From Nitrospirales bacterium (lineage in GTDB: Bacteria > Nitrospirota > Nitrospiria > Nitrospirales > UBA8639), in NCBI GenBank assembly GCA_021604105.1, contig BQIW01000019.1, positions 1 to 56,259 on the forward strand: 56,259 bases of DNA. The letters are read 5' to 3'. Positions 37,368 through 45,708 of this stretch are shown one piece after another (the stretch's first letter is position 1; each line of letters begins with the position of its first letter). The position numbers and the translations under genes were made by a program. Below the pieces are notes generated by a model that was given only the letters and a program-made list of their open reading frames with translations, was not told the origin of the DNA and ran no database searches.

Positions 37368-37463
37368 GTGATCGTCGCATTCGATACCAATGTTTGGTTT
37401 TTTACCTTGGCGCTGACGTCAGAGGTCGACAGCCCGGTCATCTACCTGCGAGGACATATTTAA
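37368..37463 (+). pseudogene. Truncated PIN-domain (VapC-like) gene remnant
   Basis: GTG at 37368 opens a 31-codon frame ending TAA at 37461-37463. It reads VIVAFDTNVWFFTLAL and then SPVIYLRGHI. The FDTNVW start, with the first catalytic aspartate, is the standard N-terminus of PIN-domain toxins, which are normally about 130-140 residues. The remaining acidic residues are missing, so this is a broken gene left between the toxin-like gene and the panB fragment. No intact antitoxin is seen. Confidence 0.6.
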
Positions 37464-37495
37464 GTAAGCGGTTTGATCTCTTAAGTTAGACCGAA

Positions 37496-37564
37496 GTCAA
37501 ACCATATGCTCATCTGAAGGCGGATGCCTTGCAGGCGCTCCGGGGGTATAAAGAAGAAGTTTAA
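37496..37564 (+). pseudogene. Diverged copy of the 3' end of panB
   Basis: This stretch encodes VKPYAHLKADALQALRGYKEEV and then TAA. It matches the 23 codons of panB at 32745-32813 with 63 of 69 bases identical. Four of the six differences are silent third-position changes, one is Arg to Gly, and one turns the Glu codon into the stop. Silent changes of this kind point to an allele that evolved as a working gene in a related lineage, not to a fresh duplicate. Confidence 0.8.
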
Positions 37565-37598
37565 TGCCGGGAATTCCCAACGGTTGGTGAATGTGTTC

Positions 37599-38558
37599 AT
37601 GAAAAACATGTTGAAACAGTATGCGCTGAAAGTGGTGAGGGGTCTTCCGGCCAGATTTTCACTGTCTGTGAGTTGGAATTCGACCGAGGGCTATTTGCTG
37701 GGGTATGCCAAAGAGATTATGCGGGCATTGGAAAATGACGACGGAGTGACGACTCGCCTGGATGTCATCACTGGTCTTCGACGACTCAGTCTCGATGAAT
37801 TCGGATTGGTATTGCTGTCTCTGCCCGATCCTGAGTACCCCAAGCTTTCACGCCTCCTTCCTGCCATGGCGAGTGACGAGGTTCAGCGAAGTTGGACAGG
37901 AAATCATGGTTTGGCACTTCTCAAGGAGACGACGGCGTTCGTGCGTGCGTTGAATTACAACTATGCGCGCGTGACCGGGCGGTCTCTGGATGATGCCGCT
38001 GTCTTGGATTTTGGGTGCGGCTATGGCCGTATCGCCCAGTTGCTGTATTATTTCACCGTCGAGGACAAAATATTCGGGGTCGACCCCCGGGAACAGTCAA
38101 TAGAGTTATGCCGGGAGTCGAGGCTCGGTGCGAATTTTATGGTATCAGATTACCTCCCTGTATCCTTGCCGATCGGGGGGGTGAAGTTTGATCTCATCTA
38201 TGCTTTCTCCGTCTTCACCCACCTGTCCCGCAGGGCCATGACGACATCTTTGCACACCTTGCGGCAGCACATTGCAGATGATGGGCTGTTGGCCATGACC
38301 ATTCGTCCGGTCGAATACTGGGAGCAGGCCCCTCATGCGTCACAGGATCAGAAAGATGCCCTTGCCCTCCGACATCAACAGGAGGGCTTCGCCTTTAATC
38401 CTCACAACTGGGCGCCGATCGACGGTGACGTCACCTACGGGGATTCCTCAATGACGTTGGACTGGATTACGACCACCTTTCCCGATTGGACAATCAAAGC
38501 AACCGATCGTTGTTTGAATGACCCCCTTCAACGATATGTGTTTCTGGTGCCGCGCTGA
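37599..38558 (+). CDS. Class I SAM-dependent methyltransferase
   Basis: A 319-residue soluble protein. The SAM-binding core has motif I VLDFGCGYGRIAQLLYY near residue 129, an acidic residue at the end of the next strand (FGVDPREQSIELCRE) and a later FDLIYAFSVFTHLSRRAM segment, the usual methyltransferase_11/25 type pattern. The N-terminal 120 residues are helical and unassigned. The substrate cannot be told; the neighbourhood gives no clue because the gene lies just after the panB remnant. The ATG at 37599 has a poor ribosome binding site; GTG at 37587 is an alternative. It probably followed panB directly in one of the parental lineages. Confidence 0.8.
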   Translation: MKNMLKQYALKVVRGLPARFSLSVSWNSTEGYLLGYAKEIMRALENDDGVTTRLDVITGLRRLSLDEFGLVLLSLPDPEYPKLSRLLPAMASDEVQRSWTGNHGLALLKETTAFVRALNYNYARVTGRSLDDAAVLDFGCGYGRIAQLLYYFTVEDKIFGVDPREQSIELCRESRLGANFMVSDYLPVSLPIGGVKFDLIYAFSVFTHLSRRAMTTSLHTLRQHIADDGLLAMTIRPVEYWEQAPHASQDQKDALALRHQQEGFAFNPHNWAPIDGDVTYGDSSMTLDWITTTFPDWTIKATDRCLNDPLQRYVFLVPR

Positions 38559-38704
38559 CCGTGAAAGCCCCAGCGTTGGTGGTCGGGAAATTGAGCCCTA
38601 TTTATGAAAGAAAGTCGCAAGCTGACAGGGGGAAATGCTTGCTTGCCACAGCAGGGTATTCCTTGTATGCTCCTGCCTAAATTGCAGATTGTTCAGGATA
38701 AAGG

Positions 38705-39796
38705 ATGAGTCTCATGGAGCTTCCAGAGGATATGCAACAATGCCGTCAAGAGATCGACCGGCTTGATGACGACATTCTCAACATATTGAATGAGCGATCC
38801 CAATATGTCATGAAAATCGGGCATTTGAAAAAACAACAGGATTCGTCTGCCCATCTTCACACGCCTGGTCGGGAAGTCGCGATCGTGGAACGGTTGATGC
38901 GCAAGAATTCTGGGCCGTTTCCTAGTGAGGCTCTGCGTCATGTGTACCGGGAAATTATGTCGGCGTCCCTTTCTCTCGAGGGGACACAAACGGTCGCCTA
39001 TTTAGGACCGCCTGCCACCTTTACGCATCTGGCTGCCATGCGGAAGTTCGGTGGATCGGCCGACTATGTGTCGGTCAATAGCATTAAGGATGTGTTTGAT
39101 GAAGTGGAACGGGGACGGATGCGGTTTGGCGTGGTACCCATAGAAAATTCGACCGAAGGGGTGGTCAACCATACCTTAGATCTCTTCGTGGACTCACCCC
39201 TGTTGATTTATGGAGAAGTGATGCTGGAAGTTTCCCATCACTTTCTTTCGAAGGCGGAAAAATTAGGAGAAATCAAGACGGTCTATTCCCATCCACATGC
39301 CATCGCCCAATGCCGAAACTGGCTGGAAACTAATCTGCCTTCTGTAAATTTTGCGGAAGAGCCCAGTACGGCTCGGGCTGCTGAGCGGTGCGTAAATGAT
39401 CCAACCGCCGGGGCCATTGCCTCCGAATTAGCTGCTCAGTTGTATGGGTTGAATATTCTGCGATCACGAATTGAAGATAATATTAATAATTTCACCAGGT
39501 TTCTCATTTTATCCCAAAAGGGAGCTGAACCAACCGGTCGTGATAAAACGTCGATCATCGTCTCAGCAAAAGACCGGGTTGGAGCCTTATATGACCTGAT
39601 CCGCCCGTTTTCATCGAACGGCATTAGTATGACCAAAATTGAATCGCGCCCTACCCGACGAAAAGTCTGGGAATATCTGTTTTATATGGATTTGGAGGGA
39701 CATCAGGACGATGACCGCCTGAAGAAAGCCCTGGAGGAAGTCAGGTCGCGTTGTTTGATGATGAAGGTTCTGGGGTCGTATTCTTCTCATCAGTAG
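38705..39796 (+). CDS. pheA: Bifunctional chorismate mutase / prephenate dehydratase
   Basis: A 363-residue protein in the phenylalanine branch. The AroQ chorismate mutase domain covers about 1-90 (CRQEIDRLDDDILNILNER, then KIGHLKK). The prephenate dehydratase domain follows (VAYLGPPATFTHLAAMRKFG, GVVPIENSTEGVVNHTLDLF, and FTRFLILS with the catalytic threonine). A C-terminal ACT domain (TSIIVSAKDRVGALYDLI, then ISMTKIESRPTRRKVWEYLF) probably gives phenylalanine feedback. It opens the aromatic cluster. Confidence 0.95.
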   Translation: MSLMELPEDMQQCRQEIDRLDDDILNILNERSQYVMKIGHLKKQQDSSAHLHTPGREVAIVERLMRKNSGPFPSEALRHVYREIMSASLSLEGTQTVAYLGPPATFTHLAAMRKFGGSADYVSVNSIKDVFDEVERGRMRFGVVPIENSTEGVVNHTLDLFVDSPLLIYGEVMLEVSHHFLSKAEKLGEIKTVYSHPHAIAQCRNWLETNLPSVNFAEEPSTARAAERCVNDPTAGAIASELAAQLYGLNILRSRIEDNINNFTRFLILSQKGAEPTGRDKTSIIVSAKDRVGALYDLIRPFSSNGISMTKIESRPTRRKVWEYLFYMDLEGHQDDDRLKKALEEVRSRCLMMKVLGSYSSHQ

Positions 39797-39923
39797 AGTC
39801 TGGTCCAACCTGTAAGCCCTTGAAGGATGGAGATCCGGAATGGGCTGGGGCAATAGATCGTTCTCGGTAGATGAGGTTTTTGGGATTTTCCCGGCATGCG
39901 CACAAAAAAAAGAATGTAAACCC

Positions 39924-41009
39924 ATGTCACTGCGTGTCCATCCCACAATCGCCTCGTTAATCCCATATTCTCCAGGGAAACCCTTGGACGAATTGGAGCG
40001 GGAACTGGGAATTTCTCAGGCCATTAAACTGGCCTCTAATGAAAATCCTTGGGGTCCTTCGCCCAATGCGCTACAGGTTTTAGCGAAGGCAGCCGCGTCG
40101 CTTCACCGGTATCCGGATGGCGGGGCTCACTACCTTCGGCAAGCGATAGCTGAGCGGTGGAAGGTTTCCGATGATCAGGTTCTGGTTGGCAATGGGTCAG
40201 ATGAAATCATTAGTCTTTTGGTTCGCGCGTTTCTCTCTCCGGGTGATGAAGCGGTCATGGCCGATCTGACGTTTGTGATGTACAAGCTCTCTGTGTTGGG
40301 AGGGCATGGTGTGCCGGTAGAAGTGCCCTTGAAAAATTGGGTCCATGATGTAGCGGCCATGGTTGACGCGGTCACCGACCGCACGCGACTCTTTTTCCTC
40401 TGCAATCCGAATAATCCCACGGGCACCATGCTGACGGCACGGGAAATCGATGGGTTCCTCTCCCGACTTCCCGATCATGTGGTCGTCGTATTTGACGAGG
40501 CATACTATGAATACGTGCGACATCCCGATTTTCCGGACAGCTTGCAGTATGTTCGTGACGGGCGGCCGGTTGTGGTCCTACGGACGTTCTCAAAAATTTA
40601 TGGGTTGGCAGGATTGCGCGTGGGTTATGGGTATACGACCAAAGAAATCGCCGGATATGTGAATCGTGTTCGTCCCCCTTTCAACGTGAATAGCCTGGCT
40701 CAAGAAGCCGCACGTGCAGCCCTTTCCGATGACGATCATGTGGCCAAAAGCCGGGCTATGAACGAAGCCGAAATGACGTTTCTGCAAGAAAGGCTCATCA
40801 CCATGGGTTTAGAGCCCGTTCCCAGTCAAGCCAACTTTTTGTATTTCAATGTAGGGATTGATGGAAGGCGTGCGTATGACGCGTTGCTTCGGGAAGGCGT
40901 TATCGTTCGGCATATTCGTGGGCCCATGCTCCGAGTGACCATTGGGCAACCGACCGAAAATCGGCGCTTTCTTGAATCGTTGGCCCGAGTGCTTCCCACG
41001 CTGTCATAG
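39924..41009 (+). CDS. hisC: Histidinol-phosphate aminotransferase (aromatic aminotransferase context)
   Basis: A 361-residue fold-type I PLP enzyme. It has KLASNENPWGPSPNAL, VGNGSDEIISLLVRAFL, FLCNPNNPTGTML, VVVFDEAYYEYV and the PLP lysine in RTFSKIYGLAGLRVGYG. The family is HisC. Its place between pheA and aroF suggests it also aminates phenylpyruvate and/or 4-hydroxyphenylpyruvate. I start at the ATG at 39924 because the family N-terminus begins there; the ribosome binding site is weak. Confidence 0.9.
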   Translation: MSLRVHPTIASLIPYSPGKPLDELERELGISQAIKLASNENPWGPSPNALQVLAKAAASLHRYPDGGAHYLRQAIAERWKVSDDQVLVGNGSDEIISLLVRAFLSPGDEAVMADLTFVMYKLSVLGGHGVPVEVPLKNWVHDVAAMVDAVTDRTRLFFLCNPNNPTGTMLTAREIDGFLSRLPDHVVVVFDEAYYEYVRHPDFPDSLQYVRDGRPVVVLRTFSKIYGLAGLRVGYGYTTKEIAGYVNRVRPPFNVNSLAQEAARAALSDDDHVAKSRAMNEAEMTFLQERLITMGLEPVPSQANFLYFNVGIDGRRAYDALLREGVIVRHIRGPMLRVTIGQPTENRRFLESLARVLPTLS

Positions 41010-41031
41010 CGCAAGGATTCAGATTCTATTA

Positions 41032-42045
41032 ATGGTTATCGTCTTAAAACCCGAAGCCACAGAACAGAATGTTGATCACTTGATTGATCGTCTTCGTTCG
41101 TTAGGGATGGTCACGCAAATCACGAAGGGGAAAGAACGGACCATTGTGGCGGTACTTGGCGATGACCGGGTGCTCCAAGGGCAACCCTTGAGCGTGTTTC
41201 CCGGTGTGGAAAGTGTGACTCCGATTCTAGCGCCCTGGAAGTTAGTGAGCCGTGAATTTCAAAAACACGATTCCGTCATCGACGTGGCCGGCGTGAAAGT
41301 CGGGGGAAGTCGGATCGTGATTATGGCCGGTCCCTGCGCGGTGGAGAAATTAGAAATTACGGTGGGCATCGCAAAAGAAGTGGCTAGGGCCGGTGCCACC
41401 ATTTTGCGTGGCGGCGCGTATAAGCCTCGTACATCGCCCTATTCCTTTCAGGGGTTGGGACAGGAAGGATTGGAGTTTTTAGCTGAGGCCAGGAGGCAAA
41501 CCGGCCTTCCGGTGGTGAGTGAAATTTTGGATGCTCGTGATCTCGGACATTTTTTGGAAAAAGCGGATGTGATTCAAGTTGGCGCCCGGAATATGCAGAA
41601 TTTTGAACTATTAAAAGAGGTCGGGGCCTATGACAAACCCGTCTTGTTGAAGCGTGGGCTGTCGGCCACGATTAAAGAGTTACTCTTATCCGCGGAATAT
41701 ATTATGTCCCGTGGCAATCGGAATGTCATGCTGTGTGAAAGGGGAATTCGCACCTTTGAGCCTCAGTATCGCAATACGCTCGATTTAAGTGCGGTGCCCA
41801 CCCTAAAAGAAATGACGCATCTGCCGGTTATTGTTGATCCAAGTCACGCAACCGGGAATTGGAAGCTTGTGGCTCCTATGGCTAAAGCCGCAATTGCGGC
41901 TGGAGCTGACGGCTTGTTGATTGAAGTCCACTCTAATCCGGAATGTGCCTTGTGCGACGGAGAGGAATCGCTGAAGCCTAGCCGGTTTTCCGAACTCATA
42001 AATGAATTACAAAAGGTGGCGCAGGCTGTCGGCCGGGAACTTTGA
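41032..42045 (+). CDS. aroF: 3-deoxy-7-phosphoheptulonate synthase (type I-beta)
   Basis: A 337-residue enzyme for the first step of the shikimate pathway. The N-terminal ACT-like (ferredoxin-like) regulatory domain covers about 1-70 ([20 protein letters not shown]). The catalytic barrel has [51 protein letters not shown] and [10 protein letters not shown]. The architecture is that of the aroF/KDPS-like I-beta group of Bacillus and Thermotoga, regulated through the N-domain. It starts 22 bases after hisC. Confidence 0.95.
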   Translation: MVIVLKPEATEQNVDHLIDRLRSLGMVTQITKGKERTIVAVLGDDRVLQGQPLSVFPGVESVTPILAPWKLVSREFQKHDSVIDVAGVKVGGSRIVIMAGPCAVEKLEITVGIAKEVARAGATILRGGAYKPRTSPYSFQGLGQEGLEFLAEARRQTGLPVVSEILDARDLGHFLEKADVIQVGARNMQNFELLKEVGAYDKPVLLKRGLSATIKELLLSAEYIMSRGNRNVMLCERGIRTFEPQYRNTLDLSAVPTLKEMTHLPVIVDPSHATGNWKLVAPMAKAAIAAGADGLLIEVHSNPECALCDGEESLKPSRFSELINELQKVAQAVGREL

Positions 42046-42082
42046 TTGTTCTCTTGTGATTCCGACACTTTTGCCTTCCATC

Positions 42083-42970
42083 ATGTCGACTTCCCATTCA
42101 AAACCGCTGTTCCGGCATGTGACCATTATCGGGATGGGTCTCCTTGGCGGCTCTCTCGGCCTTGCGTTGAGGGAGCAGGGCTTAGCCAAAACGGTCGTGG
42201 GGATCGGTCGTCGACAAGAAAATCTCGAACTAGCCGTTCGAATGGGTGCGATTGATCAATTTTCCCTGGAGCCACATCGGGCGGTGAGCCAATCGGATTT
42301 AATTGTCCTGGCCACTCCTGTAGAGACTTACCTCTCGCAAATCGACCTGTGGGGAAAGGATCTGGCCTCGTGCGCTATCGTAAGTGATGTGGGAAGCGTG
42401 AAGGGTCAACTGGTCTCAAAAATTGAAGCCTCCCTCCCTCCCTCGACATTTTTTGTCGGCGCCCATCCGATTGCTGGAAAAGAAAAGTCTGGAGTGGCGT
42501 ATGCCGATTCGCATCTGTTTCAAGGCGCCCGATGTATTCTGACTCCGACTCCCCATACGAATGCCCAGGCCCTGGAAAGGGTTCGTCACCTTTGGGAAAC
42601 TGTCGGATCTGTGGTGGCATCAATGGATCCCATGGACCATGATTGGGTCTTCGGTGCGGTGAGCCATCTGCCACATATCGTGGCGTTTTCTCTGATGCAT
42701 ACCTTAGAGGCGTTGCAAGGACGAACATCCCAGCCTGCGGATCTGCTGAATTTTTCTGGGGGAGGTTTACGCGATACCACGAGGATTGCGGCCAGTTCGC
42801 CGGAAATGTGGCGGGATATTTGTGTCGCCAATCATGCGAATCTGGTGGAGATGGTTGATCGGTATATGGAACAGTTACAAGATTTCCGGGAGTTATTGAG
42901 CAAACGGGATGCACCTGGATTATACCAGGCGATTGCACGGGCCAAAGCCTCACGAGAACGGTTGATATGA
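42083..42970 (+). CDS. tyrA: Prephenate dehydrogenase
   Basis: A 295-residue NAD(P)-dependent enzyme of the tyrosine branch. The Rossmann motif VTIIGMGLLGGSLGLALR is near the N-terminus, followed by VSDVGSVKGQL, FVGAHPIAGKEKSG and FSGGGLRDTTRIAASSPEMW. No ACT or chorismate mutase domain is attached. I chose the ATG at 42083, but no clear ribosome binding site lies upstream and the true start may be an upstream GTG at 42056 inside the end gap. It overlaps aroA by four bases. Confidence 0.92.
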   Translation: MSTSHSKPLFRHVTIIGMGLLGGSLGLALREQGLAKTVVGIGRRQENLELAVRMGAIDQFSLEPHRAVSQSDLIVLATPVETYLSQIDLWGKDLASCAIVSDVGSVKGQLVSKIEASLPPSTFFVGAHPIAGKEKSGVAYADSHLFQGARCILTPTPHTNAQALERVRHLWETVGSVVASMDPMDHDWVFGAVSHLPHIVAFSLMHTLEALQGRTSQPADLLNFSGGGLRDTTRIAASSPEMWRDICVANHANLVEMVDRYMEQLQDFRELLSKRDAPGLYQAIARAKASRERLI

Positions 42971-44274
42971 GTCATTTCACCATTACTCCGACCAAAATAC
43001 CCCTTCGTGGCCGCATGTCGGTTCCTGGGGACAAATCCATTACGCATCGCGCCCTCATCTTTGGAGCCTTGGCGCAGGGCCAAACACGCATTGTGGGCTA
43101 CTCTCTTGGTGAAGATTGTCTGAATACCCTTGCTGTGATTCGAGCCTTAGGGGCTGAGGTCCAGGAAACGACTCCGGGACTTGAGGTGACCGGCAAAGGA
43201 CTCTGGGGCCTGCAGGAACCTTCAAATGTGTTGGATTGTGGAAATTCCGGGACAGGATTGCGCCTTTTGGCTGGCGTCTTAGCCGGGCAAAATTTCTTTT
43301 CCGTTCTGACTGGTGATACTTCTCTAAGAAGTCGTCCGATGGGCCGGGTGGTCACTCCTCTCCGGCAAATGGGGGCCGTTATCTCGGGAAGACATGGGGG
43401 TGAGTTGGCTCCTTTAGCCATTCAAGGAACCGGGCTCAAGGGGATTTTCTACGAATCGCCTGTCGCAAGTGCTCAAATTAAATCATGTGTCCTTTTGGCC
43501 GGGCTCTTTGCCGAAGGGGCGACCACTGTGAAGGAGCCGAGACGATCTCGAGATCATACGGAACGTCTCTTATCGTATTTGGGAATTCCCCTTCAGGTGG
43601 ATGGGTGTACCGTGCAACTTCAAGGCCGTTCCTCTTTTGATGGAAAGCTGATTGAGGTACCTGGAGATATTTCGGCTGCGGCATTTTTTATGGTTGCGGC
43701 ATCGATCGTTCCTGATTCGGATATCTTGCTTAATAATATAGGATTGAATCCGGAACGCACGGGTATTCTGGATATTCTTCTCGAGATGGGGGCTGATATC
43801 ACTATCGTCAACCAACGAGAAATATCGGGGGAACCGGTAGGTGATATCCGTGTGCGGTCTGCTCCGCTGAAGGGAATGGTCATTGGGGCTGAACTCATTC
43901 CCAAAACGATTGATGAATTGCCTATATTGTGTGTCGCTGCCGCTTTGGCCCATGGTCAGACACGCATTACCGGAGCACAGGAACTTCGCGTGAAAGAGAC
44001 TGATCGTATTCGAGCAATGGCAACTGAATTATCACGCCTCCATGTGGAAGTTGAGGAACAGCCGGATGGTTTAGTTATCAATGGCGGTTCCCGCCTTAAG
44101 GGTGCGGTTTGTCAAAGTTATGGCGATCATCGGGTTGTCATGTCGCTGGCCATTTGCGGATTAGTGGCGGAGTCTCCGATTATTATTGAGGATGTGGCAT
44201 GCGTTGAGACGTCCTTCCCTGGGTTTAAGGATAAGCTGTTGGATTTATTGACAAATTCTGAGCGGGCATTATAA
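42967..44274 (+). CDS. aroA: 3-phosphoshikimate 1-carboxyvinyltransferase (EPSP synthase)
   Basis: A 435-residue shikimate enzyme. It has SVPGDKSITHRALIFGALAQ, LDCGNSGTGLRLLAG, TSLRSRPMGRVVTPLRQMGA, SPVASAQIKSCVLLAG and VKETDRIRAMATEL. The GDKSITHR and the SRDHTERLL stretches resemble the Bacillus-type (class II) enzymes more than the E. coli type; that comparison is from memory. The ATG overlaps the tyrA stop by four bases (ATGA), showing translational coupling. Confidence 0.95.
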   Translation: MSHFTITPTKIPLRGRMSVPGDKSITHRALIFGALAQGQTRIVGYSLGEDCLNTLAVIRALGAEVQETTPGLEVTGKGLWGLQEPSNVLDCGNSGTGLRLLAGVLAGQNFFSVLTGDTSLRSRPMGRVVTPLRQMGAVISGRHGGELAPLAIQGTGLKGIFYESPVASAQIKSCVLLAGLFAEGATTVKEPRRSRDHTERLLSYLGIPLQVDGCTVQLQGRSSFDGKLIEVPGDISAAAFFMVAASIVPDSDILLNNIGLNPERTGILDILLEMGADITIVNQREISGEPVGDIRVRSAPLKGMVIGAELIPKTIDELPILCVAAALAHGQTRITGAQELRVKETDRIRAMATELSRLHVEVEEQPDGLVINGGSRLKGAVCQSYGDHRVVMSLAICGLVAESPIIIEDVACVETSFPGFKDKLLDLLTNSERAL

Positions 44275-44329
44275 TGCTCCAGAAATTAGTTTCTAAAAGG
44301 AGAACAGGGCCGTTCCACGTCGTTGGTTA

Positions 44330-44989
44330 ATGATCACTATTGACGGTCCAGCTGGAGTCGGGAAGAGCACTGTGGCCAAGTGTTTGGCTGCCCGACTTGG
44401 ATATGTTTACCTGGATACGGGGGCTTTGTATCGAGCAATTGCCTGGAAAGTTCAACACGAACAGCTGGATCCGAATAATCTTGCTCACATTCAAGCACTT
44501 CTAGCGCGGACCGATCTGCGACTGATGCTGAGTGGGGATGTCCTTTCCATTTGGGTCGATGGGCAGGCCTTAAACCAAGAGGTCATCAGAACGCCAGGCA
44601 TTAGCCAGTTGGCTTCCTGCATTGCAGCAATTCAGTCCGTCAGGGACTGGTTACTCCCGATTCAGCGAAAAGTTGTTGGTGAAGTTGGGATTATTGCTGA
44701 GGGAAGGGATATGGGGACGCGAGTGTTCCCAAGCGCTGATGTGAAGTTTTTTCTCGATGCGGAATTGGAGGTTCGAGCGATTCGACGGCAACGAGAATTA
44801 GGTCAACAAGGGAAAGATATTGACCTGAAAACCGTGCGTAACGACATAGCTGTCCGGGATGATCGTGACCGGACAAGAATGGTTGATCCTTTATGTCCGG
44901 CGCCGGAGGCGATCATGGTTGATACCTCTCGACAATCTGTTAAAGAAGTTGTCGGACACATGATGCAAATTATAGCGGATCGTTTGTGA
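44330..44989 (+). CDS. cmk: Cytidylate kinase
   Basis: A 219-residue CMP/dCMP kinase. The P-loop ITIDGPAGVGKSTVAK is at the N-terminus, followed by YLDTGALYRAIAW, IAEGRDMGTRVFPSADVKFF and RNDIAVRDDRDRTR. The chosen ATG is at 44330; the nearest good AAGGAG (44297-44302) is about 27 bases upstream, too far to be typical, so the start is uncertain but no better in-frame codon is seen. It overlaps plsC by four bases (GTGA). Confidence 0.93.
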   Translation: MITIDGPAGVGKSTVAKCLAARLGYVYLDTGALYRAIAWKVQHEQLDPNNLAHIQALLARTDLRLMLSGDVLSIWVDGQALNQEVIRTPGISQLASCIAAIQSVRDWLLPIQRKVVGEVGIIAEGRDMGTRVFPSADVKFFLDAELEVRAIRRQRELGQQGKDIDLKTVRNDIAVRDDRDRTRMVDPLCPAPEAIMVDTSRQSVKEVVGHMMQIIADRL

Positions 44990-45654
44990 GTGGAGTGGCC
45001 TACGGGCTGTTATGGTTCCTGTTTAATGGGGTGGCGCGTCTCCTGTTTCGATTTCGGACAGAGGGTTCCCAGCATTTTCCCAAGACAGGCGGAATCATCG
45101 TTGCGGCTAATCATGCCAGCTACCTTGATATTCCCCTGCTAGGGTGCGCGATTCGACGGCGGGTTTTTTTTTTAGGGAGAGCGAGCTTATTTCCCAATCG
45201 GTATCTGAATTGGGCCTTGCAAAAGCTCGGCTGGATCCCTTTAAAAACGCACAGACTGGACAGGAAAGCCTTTGGGCAGGCACTCTCTCATTTGCAAGCA
45301 GGAGAACCCGTAGTTATTTTCCCTGAGGGAACAAGAACGGAGGACGGGTCCTTGCAGATCGGAAAGCCGGGCCTGGGGTATTTGGTAGCCGAATCACAAT
45401 GCCAGGTGATTCCTGCGTATATTTCTGGTACCTTTACAGTTCTTCCCATTCAGGCTCGATGGCCGCGGCTGTTTCCATTAAGGGTCAGCCTTGGAAAGCC
45501 GTTGAAATTTTGTAAAGAGGAGGGGAAGAGCGTCAAGGCATTTTATGAGGACGTATCGATAACGGTTATGGAACATATTGCTCAATTGGGTGGCGTTCCC
45601 TCTCCGACTCAGCAGGCGTATGAAACAGATTCAAGAAGCAAGTTGTGTGAATAA
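44986..45654 (+). CDS. plsC: 1-acyl-sn-glycerol-3-phosphate acyltransferase
   Basis: A 222-residue membrane-associated acyltransferase for phosphatidic acid synthesis. The NHASYLDIPLL motif gives the H-x4-D catalytic pair, and FPEGTRTEDGSL is the second conserved block. A hydrophobic N-terminal stretch (LLWFLFNGVARLLF) anchors it. The GTG start overlaps cmk. Together with PlsX and the fab genes it provides phospholipid precursors. Confidence 0.92.
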   Translation: MSGVAYGLLWFLFNGVARLLFRFRTEGSQHFPKTGGIIVAANHASYLDIPLLGCAIRRRVFFLGRASLFPNRYLNWALQKLGWIPLKTHRLDRKAFGQALSHLQAGEPVVIFPEGTRTEDGSLQIGKPGLGYLVAESQCQVIPAYISGTFTVLPIQARWPRLFPLRVSLGKPLKFCKEEGKSVKAFYEDVSITVMEHIAQLGGVPSPTQQAYETDSRSKLCE

Positions 45655-45708
45655 TCATGGCAATCACCATTTAACCCGCCAAACTCTCCTGGAGGTATCA
45701 AAAGTCGG

